DNA of 8,729 nucleotides from MGR-bin208 sp043779285. Lineage in GTDB: Bacteria; Bacteroidota; Bacteroidia; Chitinophagales; Chitinophagaceae. Every line of letters begins with the position of its first letter. Position 1 is the stretch's first letter. The stretch spans positions 1 to 8,729 of the forward strand of contig JAYWEL010000185.1 of NCBI GenBank assembly GCA_043779285.1, given 5' to 3'. The notes below the pieces were generated by a model that searched no databases, was not told the origin of the DNA, and saw only the letters and a program-made list of their open reading frames with translations. A program made the position numbers and the translations under genes. This document shows, piece after piece, positions 1-6,994 of this stretch.

Positions 1-2169
1 GACGGCGGGGAACAGTTTTTTACCAGGGCGTATGATTTCGGTTATTCGAAAAGTCCGGAAGAAACTTTTTCTAAATGGAACAAGGAAAAAATATTGAGCG
101 ATGTGGTTTGGGTGATCCGTAAATTTCAACCCGATGTGATCATCACCCGTTTTCCGACAACTGGTGAAGGTGGTCATGGACATCATACTGCTTCAGCCAT
201 TTTAGCCAATGAAGCATTTGCAGCAGCTGCTAATCCCGCCAAATTTCCAGAACAATTAAAATATGTAAAACCCTGGCAGGCAAAACGGATTTTATGGAAC
301 ACTTTTAATTTCGGCGGAACCAATACAACCAGCGAATCACAATTTAAAATAGATGTAGGGGGTTATAATGCTTTACTGGGAAAAAGTTATGGAGAAATTG
401 CCGCTGAAAGCCGCAGCCAGCACAAGAGCCAGGGATTTGGTGTGGCCAGAACCAGGGGTGAGGCTTTTGAATATTTTAGAACAAATAGTGGATCAGCTCC
501 TGAAAATGATTTGATGGATGGACTCGAAACCGGTTGGAAAAAAGTAACAGGCGGTATCCAGATCGAAAAATCTATTGACAGCATAATCCGTTCTTTTGAT
601 TTTGTTCATCCTGAAAAATCAGTTAAAAATCTGGTTCGCTTGCATACTTCCATCAATTCAATAAATGATGCACATTGGAAAAACAAAAAACTGGAGGAAG
701 TAAAAAGTCTGATTGAAATGTGTAGTGGCTTGTGGATGGATGCATTTACAAGCAATCGATTTGCAGTACAAACAGATTCTATACGGGTCAATTTTTCCTT
801 CAACAACCGCTTGGGTTCATTGGTAGTTTTAAAAAAACTAACGATTGATAATTTTGATTCAACATTTGTACTGAACCTTGAAAAAAACCGAAATACGAAT
901 TTTTCAAAAACGTTCCTGGTTCCTGACAGCAAACCGGTTACTCAACCGTATTGGCTAGCCGAAAAAATGGAAGAAGGTTATTTCAATGTGGCTGATCAAC
1001 AAAAAATTGGGCAGCCCGATATGGATCCATCTTATTTTGCATTTTTCACATTGAACATCGAAGGGAAGGACATTGTTTTTAAGAAGCCGGTAGCATATAA
1101 ATTCACTGATCCGGTTCGGGGAGAACTTTATCAGCCATTGGTTGTATTACCTCCGGTTTTAGTTTTGCCTGATGCATTAGTAAAAATATCCAAAGACAGC
1201 AATTCATTCAAAGGCGTATTGAATATAACAGCAAAAAAGAAAAATGTCAATGTATCGATAAAAGATATTGGGTTGTTAAAAAAAGAAAAAATAAAAAGTT
1301 CATTTACACCTTCAGATTTTTCAATTCTTGAAAAAGATAACTCCCAACAGGTGGATTATACAATTAAGGCTTCAGCAGATAATGAATATGATTTTCGTGT
1401 AAATATTTCCGGTTCTTCCAAAACATACAACCAGTCCCTTCACGAAATAAAATATGATCATATTCCATATCAACATTATTTTGAGCAGGCTCTTGTTAAC
1501 AACAAAAAACTTGATTTAAAAACGGTGGGTAAAAAGATCGGTTACATTATTGGTGCAGGTGATAAAGTGCCGGATGCTTTGGAGCAAATGGGATACGAAG
1601 TGGTTTTGCTGGGCGATAAAGAACTAGGCCGTAATAACCTGCAACAATTTGATGCCATCATTACCGGAGTAAGGGCATACAATACCAATGATTGGATGGG
1701 AAGCCATTACGATCGGTTGATGAATTATGTAAAGGAAGGTGGCAATCTAATTGTTCAATACAATACCAATAATTTTATTAGTAGCCTGAATGCTAAATTA
1801 GGGCCCTATAAATTTGATATCAGCCGAAACCGAATAACGGATGAAAATGCAATGGTTAATTTTTTAAAACCGGAGCATAGGGTGCTGAATTATCCAAACA
1901 AGATCACCCAGGAAGATTTCAAAGGGTGGAAGCAGGAGCGGAGTATTTATCATGCAGGTAACAACCGGGATGTGAAATACGAAACCATTTTATCTATGAA
2001 AGATCCGGGTGAAAAAGAAGATGAAGGTAGTTTGATAGTTACTGAATATGGCAAAGGAACTTTTGTATATACCGGCTTGGTGTTTTTCCGTGAACTGCCT
2101 GCCGGGGTTCCGGGAGCATATCGGTTACTGGCAAATATTATTGCTTTGAATTTGAAAAAAACATTTTAA
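1..2169 (+). CDS. PIG-L family deacetylase with C-terminal GATase1-like domain, 5' partial
   Basis: The frame is open from base 1, giving 722 visible residues; the internal TTG at 94 is not the start, because coding sequence continues upstream of it. The PIG-L/LmbE fold is recognised by GGHGHHTAS (visible residues 57-65), which holds the late zinc-binding histidines, and by the family segment SRSQHKSQGFG (about 137-147). The AHPDDE motif carrying the first zinc ligands and any signal peptide lie beyond the left edge. A long beta-rich middle part (about 250-480) has no assignment. Residues about 511-720 (starting KKIGYIIGAGD, with ITGVRAYNT) resemble the GATase1/ThuA-like domain that ends the long Bacteroidota members of this family. 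PIG-L enzymes are zinc amidases that remove acyl groups from N-acylated sugars; the substrate here is unknown. Its stop overlaps the next start (TAATG), making it the first visible gene of a coupled four-gene operon. Confidence 0.88.
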   Translation, partial: DGGEQFFTRAYDFGYSKSPEETFSKWNKEKILSDVVWVIRKFQPDVIITRFPTTGEGGHGHHTASAILANEAFAAAANPAKFPEQLKYVKPWQAKRILWNTFNFGGTNTTSESQFKIDVGGYNALLGKSYGEIAAESRSQHKSQGFGVARTRGEAFEYFRTNSGSAPENDLMDGLETGWKKVTGGIQIEKSIDSIIRSFDFVHPEKSVKNLVRLHTSINSINDAHWKNKKLEEVKSLIEMCSGLWMDAFTSNRFAVQTDSIRVNFSFNNRLGSLVVLKKLTIDNFDSTFVLNLEKNRNTNFSKTFLVPDSKPVTQPYWLAEKMEEGYFNVADQQKIGQPDMDPSYFAFFTLNIEGKDIVFKKPVAYKFTDPVRGELYQPLVVLPPVLVLPDALVKISKDSNSFKGVLNITAKKKNVNVSIKDIGLLKKEKIKSSFTPSDFSILEKDNSQQVDYTIKASADNEYDFRVNISGSSKTYNQSLHEIKYDHIPYQHYFEQALVNNKKLDLKTVGKKIGYIIGAGDKVPDALEQMGYEVVLLGDKELGRNNLQQFDAIITGVRAYNTNDWMGSHYDRLMNYVKEGGNLIVQYNTNNFISSLNAKLGPYKFDISRNRITDENAMVNFLKPEHRVLNYPNKITQEDFKGWKQERSIYHAGNNRDVKYETILSMKDPGEKEDEGSLIVTEYGKGTFVYTGLVFFRELPAGVPGAYRLLANIIALNLKKTF

Positions 2170-2336
2170 TGAACACACAACAAAACCCAAGTGAAACCAG
2201 ACGGAAACTGGCCTGGATATTCTCCATTGGCTTAGGCGTTGCATTAGGATTTTTGATCAAAAAAATGCACATAGGTTTGATGCTTGGGTTGATTATCGGA
2301 TTATTGTCTTCCAATTTAATTAATAAAAATAAATGA
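2169..2336 (+). CDS. small two-helix membrane protein (55 aa), unrecognised family
   Basis: The ATG shares its A with the TAA stop of the deacetylase (TAATG) and the frame ends at TGA 2334-2336. The product has a polar N-terminus with RRK at 11-13 and two short hydrophobic stretches, about 14-30 and 34-51, separated by a KK turn, with a basic tail (NKNK). Glycines are regularly spaced: G23xxxG27 in the first helix and G36xxxG40xxxG44 in the second, a pattern associated with tight helix packing. This suggests a helical hairpin that oligomerises or packs against another membrane protein. The downstream start overlaps it by four bases (ATGA), so it sits inside a strictly coupled operon ahead of a symporter. 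I do not recognise the family. The hydrophobic pattern plus overlaps at both ends make it very probably a real gene. Confidence 0.72.
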   Translation: MNTQQNPSETRRKLAWIFSIGLGVALGFLIKKMHIGLMLGLIIGLLSSNLINKNK

Positions 2337-2458
2337 GCAAAAAAGATAGCGAAAAAATCCCTTTATTCAAGTCCTGGAAACAGTGGTATTTTTTTGTGCT
2401 GGGTTTCCTTGCTTTATTGATATTACTGTTTTCATTATTTACTAAAAATTTTGCATGA
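2333..2458 (+). CDS. small single-helix membrane protein (41 aa), unrecognised family
   Basis: The start ATG at 2333 overlaps the preceding stop (ATGA), and its own TGA (2456-2458) overlaps the symporter start at 2455 in the same way. The product has a charged N-terminus (KKDSEK), a WKQW segment and one strongly hydrophobic helix (about 19-36), ending in TKNFA. By the positive-inside rule the N-terminus should face the cytoplasm. Precedents for tiny membrane partners encoded just before SSS symporters are YjcH (DUF485) with ActP and the DUF4212 proteins. This one is shorter than those, so a subunit role is an inference from position. It could also act mainly as a coupling ORF that sets symporter translation. 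Confidence 0.68.
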   Translation: MSKKDSEKIPLFKSWKQWYFFVLGFLALLILLFSLFTKNFA

Positions 2459-4176
2459 CACAACTGGATTGGGTAGTACTGATACTTACATTGGCATCCA
2501 TTATTATCTATGGAGTATATCGAAGCCGTACTACCCGCAATTTGGATGGGTATTTTTTGTCTAACAGAAGTATGCCCTGGGGTTTAGTTTTGCTAAGCAT
2601 CATGGGCACACAGGCAAGTGCTATTACCTTTATTTCTGCACCCGGACAAGCCTATACAGACGGTATGCGTTTTGTGCAATATTATTTTGGATTACCCATA
2701 GCCATGGTGGTTATATGTATTGCATTTGTTCCCATCTTTCATATCTTAAAAGTTTATACAGCATATGAATATCTCGAACAACGATTTGATCATAAAACAA
2801 GATCATTAACCTCGTTTTTATTTTTGATGCAACGGGGTCTTTCAACCGGAATCAGTGTTTTTGCTCCATCCATAATCCTTTCTTCTTTACTGGGATGGAA
2901 TATTTATTTGACCAATTTATTCATGGGGGGCTTACTGATCATTTATACCGTAAGTGGTGGTGCAAAAGCAGTCGCATATACACAGCAGTTGCAACTGATC
3001 GTGATTTTTATCGGGATGTTCCTGGCTGCTTATCTGATGGTGAACATGCTGCCTTCAACGGTGAGTTTTGCTGATGCACTGCACGTTAGTGGCAGCATGG
3101 GGAAATTGAATGTGATCACATCCGGATTTCAGGACGGTAAATTCAACTGGAGCGATCAGTACAATATACTAAGTGGAGTGGTTGGTGGATTCTTTCTGGC
3201 ATTGTCCTATTTCGGAACAGATCAATCGCAGGTGGGTAGATATCTTACCGCAAAATCCCTGAGTCAGAGTAGGGTGGGTTTATTAATGAACGGACTGGTA
3301 AAAGTGCCGATGCAGTTTCTGATATTGCTGGTTGGTGGATTGGTTTTTACATTTTATATGTTCAATAAAGCACCTATTTTTTTTAACGATCAGCAATTGG
3401 TAAAACTCGAAAATTCTGTTTACAAAGATTCGCTCAAAATTGTACAACATCAGTATGATGTATTGAGTATAAAAAAACAAGATGTGGTCATTCAGTTCTC
3501 CAATTCTTTGAATAATGGAACAGAAGAGTTACAGGATAAAAATGCAGGGATTTTACAAGATTTGCAAAAACAGACAGATAGCTTACGGAATAAAGTAAAA
3601 GCCTGGTTGAACTCTAAAGAGGTTGGGGGAGATGGCAATGATGCCAATTATATTTTCCTTCGCTTTGTCGTCGATTATTTACCAGCTGGATTAGTGGGAT
3701 TGCTGATTGCTATTATTTTTCTGGCATCCTGGGGTAGTATTGCTGCTGCTTTGAATTCGCTGGCATCGGTTACTATGATAGACTTTCATCGTAAATACAG
3801 AAAAGAAGAAGAAGGTCCTGAAAAAGAATACAGGCTCTCGAAATGGTATACATTAGCTTGGGGTATATTCTGTATCATCGTATCCATGTTTGCCTATAAT
3901 GTGGGTAACAGTTTGATTGAAGCGGTGAATATATTGGGTTCACTTTTCTATGGTGTCATTCTCGGCGTATTTCTGGTAGCATTCTTTATCAAAAAAATCA
4001 AAGATGGAAATACCGTTTTCATAGCCGCTTTACTGGCAGAAGCAGTGGTACTAACGGTATTTATACTGACCAAGATGGAACTTTTTAAAATTGGGTTTCT
4101 ATGGTTAAATCCAATTGGAGCTTTAGGGGTTGTTGGTTTTAGTTTATTACTAAATCCAATGCTGGCAAAAAAATAA
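2455..4176 (+). CDS. sodium:solute symporter family (SSS) transporter
   Basis: This 573-residue polytopic inner-membrane protein is of SSS/SLC5 type and is expected to drive solute uptake with the sodium gradient. Family landmarks are the N-terminal NLDGYFLSNRSMPW (29-42), SGGAKAVAYTQQLQ (167-180), GTDQSQVGRYL (254-264) and the helix with ASWGSIAAALNSLAS (424-438), equivalent to core TM8, which contributes the Na2 site. By my alignment from memory, one of the two adjacent serines that bind sodium in Vibrio SGLT (S364/S365) is glycine here (G427-S428). A charged, heptad-like insert of roughly 90 residues (about 308-398) lies between core TM7 and TM8, a loop that faces outside in this fold. The gene is translationally coupled to the small ORF upstream. 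The deacetylase in the operon suggests a sugar-like or N-acylated substrate, but specificity cannot be read from the sequence. Confidence 0.92.
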   Translation: MTQLDWVVLILTLASIIIYGVYRSRTTRNLDGYFLSNRSMPWGLVLLSIMGTQASAITFISAPGQAYTDGMRFVQYYFGLPIAMVVICIAFVPIFHILKVYTAYEYLEQRFDHKTRSLTSFLFLMQRGLSTGISVFAPSIILSSLLGWNIYLTNLFMGGLLIIYTVSGGAKAVAYTQQLQLIVIFIGMFLAAYLMVNMLPSTVSFADALHVSGSMGKLNVITSGFQDGKFNWSDQYNILSGVVGGFFLALSYFGTDQSQVGRYLTAKSLSQSRVGLLMNGLVKVPMQFLILLVGGLVFTFYMFNKAPIFFNDQQLVKLENSVYKDSLKIVQHQYDVLSIKKQDVVIQFSNSLNNGTEELQDKNAGILQDLQKQTDSLRNKVKAWLNSKEVGGDGNDANYIFLRFVVDYLPAGLVGLLIAIIFLASWGSIAAALNSLASVTMIDFHRKYRKEEEGPEKEYRLSKWYTLAWGIFCIIVSMFAYNVGNSLIEAVNILGSLFYGVILGVFLVAFFIKKIKDGNTVFIAALLAEAVVLTVFILTKMELFKIGFLWLNPIGALGVVGFSLLLNPMLAKK

Positions 4177-4201
4177 ACCCCGGCAAATAAATGACGGGGT
4201 T
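4167..4201 (-). terminator. stem-loop terminator between convergent genes, best oriented for the - strand gene
   Basis: AACCCCG at 4176-4182 pairs with CGGGGTT at 4195-4201, a 7-bp stem with a 12-nt loop. Read on the - strand, the stem is followed by TATTTTTTT, a U-tract that is actually the final Lys codons and stop region of the symporter gene. On the + strand the bases after the stem are not T-rich. It is therefore a canonical intrinsic terminator for the DUF2911 gene and at most a weaker one for the symporter operon. Confidence 0.75.
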
Positions 4202-4222
4202 CAAATAAGTATCTAAAAAAAA

Positions 4223-5062
4223 TTATTTTAAAGTAGCAAGTAATTTTTCATTTAAAGTTACGTAGTCGCCATTCGACGCTTTTTTAGCCAGTTCCAACGA
4301 CTTAGTAGCTCCTGCAATAGCATCTGCTTTTTTGCCCAATTTAGCCAGGCAACTTGCCCTTTGATACTGTATCCAGAATGCAGTAGGATTTAATTCAACC
4401 GCTTTATCAAACCATACCAATGCCTGGTTCATATCCTTGCCATTATCTACATAATACATAGCGGCATTGTAATAAGGTTTGGTATCTTTCTCCATAACGC
4501 TTTTTATCTGTGCCATCACTTTCGATTCAACATCCGTACTTATTTCTGTTTGAATATATTGGTTGGCCCACATAATTTGCAAAACACAACTATTGGCGGT
4601 GATGTTTCCAAAACCCATAGTGAATGATTCAATGTTGAAGGGCAATTCCGCAGGAGCAACTTTTACCCGAACTACATCCTGATCCTGCTTGTAAGCAGCC
4701 GGACTGGTTACATCGGTTTGTTTGGTAATGATGAGGGTCCATTCTTTGGCATCCGGAATAGTTAATACACCATACTTTCCGGCTTTAATTTTTGTGCCAG
4801 CGATGGTAACTTCATCTCCAAAAGTCAGGGTCGTTGCTGTATTCGCACCGGTACGCCATACTTGTCCAAATGGAACCAGGTCTCCAAAAATCTTGCGTCC
4901 TTTCATAGCTGGACGAGAATAAGACAATTCGATATTTGAAAGCCCGAAATCTTGTACAACCGTTGTTGTTGGTGAAGGAGCTGGTGTTTTAAGTGTCTGT
5001 GCATCAGTGCCTGTAAAAGAAAAGAATGTAACGGCTCCGATAAATAATAATTTTTTTATCAT
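4223..5062 (-). CDS. DUF2911 domain protein with C-terminal TPR repeats, secreted
   Basis: This is a 279-residue protein with a clear Sec signal peptide (MIKKLLFIGAVTFFSFTGTDA, likely cleaved before Q22), so periplasmic or outer-membrane associated. The DUF2911 domain spans about 35-170 and shows its hallmark ELSYSRPAMKGRKIFGDLVP and FGQVWRTGANTAT (45-77), followed by IAGTKIKAGKYGVLTIP (87-103). Residues about 195-262 form two TPR-like units (AAMYYVDNGKDMNQALVWFDKAVELNP and the next repeat), suggesting protein contacts. The domain is common in Bacteroidota and has no established biochemical role that I know of. The gene is monocistronic, convergent with the symporter and divergent from the subtilase. 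There is no purine-rich Shine-Dalgarno site before the ATG, as is usual in this phylum. Confidence 0.9.
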   Translation of the reverse strand: MIKKLLFIGAVTFFSFTGTDAQTLKTPAPSPTTTVVQDFGLSNIELSYSRPAMKGRKIFGDLVPFGQVWRTGANTATTLTFGDEVTIAGTKIKAGKYGVLTIPDAKEWTLIITKQTDVTSPAAYKQDQDVVRVKVAPAELPFNIESFTMGFGNITANSCVLQIMWANQYIQTEISTDVESKVMAQIKSVMEKDTKPYYNAAMYYVDNGKDMNQALVWFDKAVELNPTAFWIQYQRASCLAKLGKKADAIAGATKSLELAKKASNGDYVTLNEKLLATLK

Positions 5063-5084
5063 AATGGTTTTTGTTTTAAGTGCT

Positions 5085-5119
5085 TAAAGGTAAGATTATT
5101 AAGGAGTTTAGAAAAACAA
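5085..5119 (-). promoter_or_regulatory. candidate Bacteroidota-type promoter of the DUF2911 gene
   Basis: Reading the - strand, TACCTTTA (5085-5092) matches the Bacteroidota -7 consensus TAnnTTTG at all but the last base. TTG (5117-5119) could serve as the -33 element. The 24-nt spacer is longer than the usual 19-21, and the resulting leader would be only about 15-20 nt. The position fits, the match is imperfect, and AT-rich sequence makes chance hits likely. Confidence 0.3.
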
Positions 5120-5190
5120 GAATTTGTTGTCTATTAATATTGTCACTTTCAAATACTTTTTTTGTGAAGTAGTTTCATAAATTTTAAAAA

Positions 5191-5259
5191 TTATTTTAAC
5201 AAATATTTGTATATGTGTTAAAATAATGTTATTTTAATATATTATTATAATAATATGTT
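5191..5259. repeat. cluster of AT-rich palindromes with three TTATTTTAA sites
   Basis: TTATTTTAA occurs at 5191-5199, inverted at 5218-5226 and direct again at 5229-5237. The first two form a 10-bp inverted repeat (TTATTTTAAC / GTTAAAATAA) with a 16-nt spacer. The last two form a 9-bp inverted repeat with a 2-nt spacer. Immediately downstream, 5239-5256 is a perfect 18-bp palindrome built on TATTATTATAATAATA. The arrangement would suit a dimeric regulator, but the base composition favours accidental palindromes. Confidence 0.5.
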
Positions 5260-5594
5260 TCCACCTGAGTATTTCAGCATCAACTAATGTTGGGGTTTTC
5301 ATGTTTTTAAAAAAGATCCACCCTTTTTTGAGTAACAAACAATTTTTTTTTAATAGTTGGTTTCAGGAAAATAAATCGGGATTCAAATAAATTCTAAAAT
5401 ATATCCTGATATAATCAAAATTAAGAGTTGTGAAACTATTGTAAAACTAAAGCTATTGAATGTACGATTTGTTCCGCTCCCTATTCAAATTTTCGTACCA
5501 CTAATCTAGTACCTACTTTAATTAATATCCTGAATTCTGTATTGAATTAAAATTCAGTACCTAAATATTTAATTCATTTTTAAAATCAAAAACA

Positions 5595-6908
5595 ATGAAA
5601 CTTCGACTAATCATCTCAGCACTATTTATGTTTTTAATATTAAATGTAAGTGCACAACGAGAACCTAAACCAATTGAAGGTCAGTACATAGTAGTACTGA
5701 AGGAGTCTTCTGCTAAACCTGTAGTTAAAGACCAGAAAAAAAATGATAACAGGGAACAAAAAGCAGCTTCAAATAAAGCTGCAAGAGACAAGAATGTTGC
5801 AAAGTTAAAATCAGTACAGAATGGAAAAGGCATTAAAGAATCGTCAGTTATCAACGAAGTCGCTGATGTACTTGTTGCATTTTCGGCAAAATTGACAGGA
5901 GCAGAGAAAAAGGCATTGGAATCAGATCCGGATGTAGAATATGTTGCGCAGGATTATTCAGTCGAACTTGAACCAATAAAAGATGAACCAAATCCTCCGG
6001 ATGTTGGTTCAATTTTCAACCAAAAACATTTCGATTCTAATAGTGATCGGGTATATTCTGGTCCAAACTGGAGCCCGGTTGATAATACTTATGTAAAAAA
6101 TAATACAGAGATTTTTGCCCAGGTTACTACTTGTGCTATAACCCGTGCAGGAGGATTCGCAGATGGTTCTTTAAAAAGTACTTGGATTTGGATTCTGGAT
6201 ACAGGTATTGATCTTACTCATCCAGACCTGAATGTCCAAACTAGCCCTACTTTTGCCAAATCTTTTATAGCTGGTCAAACAGTTCAGGATGGCCATAGTC
6301 ATGGAACACATTGTGCTGGTATTGCTGCTGCCAAAAACAATACAATAGGTGTTGTTGGTGTATCAGCTGGAGCAAAAGTAGTTCCGGTTAAAGTACTTAG
6401 TAATACCGGTTCCGGATCTTTCAGCGGAATTCTTGCCGGTATTAACCATGTTTCCATGTATGATATAGCCGGTGATGTAGTAAACATGAGCATAGGAGGT
6501 TATCCTGTTTCAAGTTGCGAAAACAATTATCCTGCATTAAGGGATGCTATCAGAAATCTGGGTTTAGCAGGTACACATGTGGTAATGGCAGCAGGTAATG
6601 ATTATGATTGCGGTGGAAATCCAAAAAATTTACCGGGTTGTATCAATGGAACAAATGTTTATTCTGTTGGAGCCCTGAATTGTGATTTGACAAAAGCAGG
6701 TTATTCTAATGGTGGGTTTGGATTGGATTGGGTGGCAGTCGGAAGTGGTGTTTATTCAACAATTCCAGGTGGTGGCTATGGTACAAAGTCAGGAACATCT
6801 ATGGCTACTCCGGTAGTTGCAGGTGTCATTCATGCCCGTGGTGGCGCACCAGTTAGTGGTGGTAGTATTTCCTTCTGTGGTGCTGCAGTACGTTTGGCAA
6901 GACGTTGA
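5595..6908 (+). CDS. secreted subtilisin-like serine peptidase (S8, proteinase K type) with I9 propeptide
   Basis: This 437-residue secreted protease begins with a signal peptide (1-20, cleavage at VSA-Q). An inhibitor-I9 propeptide follows at about 26-125 (GQYIVVLKESS at the start, DPDVEYVAQDYSVEL at the end); it contains a Lys-rich insertion around 45-75. The catalytic domain carries all expected residues: Asp202 in WILDTGIDLTHPDL, His236 in GHSHGTHCAGIAAA, oxyanion Asn335 in MAAGND and Ser402 in SGTSMATP. The Cys after HGTH is typical of the proteinase K subfamily. Seven Cys in the post-propeptide part allow several disulfides. The chain ends only 35 residues after Ser402, shorter than proteinase K. 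It has no C-terminal sorting (T9SS) domain, which is notable for a Bacteroidota secreted protease. The next gene encodes a PrcB-like lipoprotein, a possible partner or anchor. Confidence 0.93.
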   Translation: MKLRLIISALFMFLILNVSAQREPKPIEGQYIVVLKESSAKPVVKDQKKNDNREQKAASNKAARDKNVAKLKSVQNGKGIKESSVINEVADVLVAFSAKLTGAEKKALESDPDVEYVAQDYSVELEPIKDEPNPPDVGSIFNQKHFDSNSDRVYSGPNWSPVDNTYVKNNTEIFAQVTTCAITRAGGFADGSLKSTWIWILDTGIDLTHPDLNVQTSPTFAKSFIAGQTVQDGHSHGTHCAGIAAAKNNTIGVVGVSAGAKVVPVKVLSNTGSGSFSGILAGINHVSMYDIAGDVVNMSIGGYPVSSCENNYPALRDAIRNLGLAGTHVVMAAGNDYDCGGNPKNLPGCINGTNVYSVGALNCDLTKAGYSNGGFGLDWVAVGSGVYSTIPGGGYGTKSGTSMATPVVAGVIHARGGAPVSGGSISFCGAAVRLARR

Positions 6909-6922
6909 TTTTGATTTTTTTT

Positions 6923-6965
6923 GATGATTGGAAATAGGGTATGGAATATCCTATTTCCAATCATC
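6923..6965 (+). promoter_or_regulatory. 20-bp stem-loop between subtilase and PrcB-like lipoprotein genes
   Basis: The left arm 6923-6942 pairs with the right arm 6946-6965 over 20 positions (19 Watson-Crick, one G-U at 6939/6949), leaving a three-base GGA loop. It starts 14 nt after the subtilase stop and ends 29 nt before the lipoprotein ATG. The + strand sequence after it (TTGTTATAAG) is a poor U-tract, so it may be a leaky terminator, an mRNA-stabilising 3' structure for the protease message, or an attenuator setting the ratio of the two products. Confidence 0.65.
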
Positions 6966-6994
6966 TTGTTATAAGAAATATAAAACAACTCGTT

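Larger units (their letters stand above)
5063..5594. other. divergent AT-rich intergenic region, no gene seen
   Basis: This 532-bp region separates two divergently transcribed genes, so promoters for both are expected. I find no convincing ORF on either strand. It contains a cluster of AT-rich palindromes (5191-5259) and a less AT-rich patch around 5262-5325. Near the subtilase are three GTACC sites (5495, 5509, 5557; the last two are GTACCTA) and an inverted repeat CTGAATT/AATTCAG (5530-5536 / 5551-5557). A weak promoter candidate for the subtilase is TTG at 5439 with TACGATTTG at 5463-5471. That element has one base too many for TAnnTTTG and would leave a leader of roughly 120 nt. Confidence 0.6.

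Noticed and set aside
94..96. TTG at 94 as start of the deacetylase gene
   Set aside because: The same frame is open back to base 1 and the PIG-L core strands begin upstream, so the gene is simply cut by the window edge.
387..932. Two antisense open frames inside the deacetylase gene
   Set aside because: They lie opposite a well-supported gene, have no recognisable domains and look like codon-bias shadows.
3283..3480. Antisense open frame within the symporter insert
   Set aside because: No domain or initiation signal, and it is fully covered by the symporter coding sequence.
5277..5295. Possible hairpin around CAACTAATGTTG as a terminator or riboswitch piece
   Set aside because: Only four to five base pairs and no U-tract; indistinguishable from chance.
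6941..6994. Upstream ATG at 6941 extending the lipoprotein by 18 residues
   Set aside because: It lies inside the stem-loop, and the extension would bury the lipoprotein signal behind a polar segment; the ATG at 6995 gives a proper signal and lipobox.
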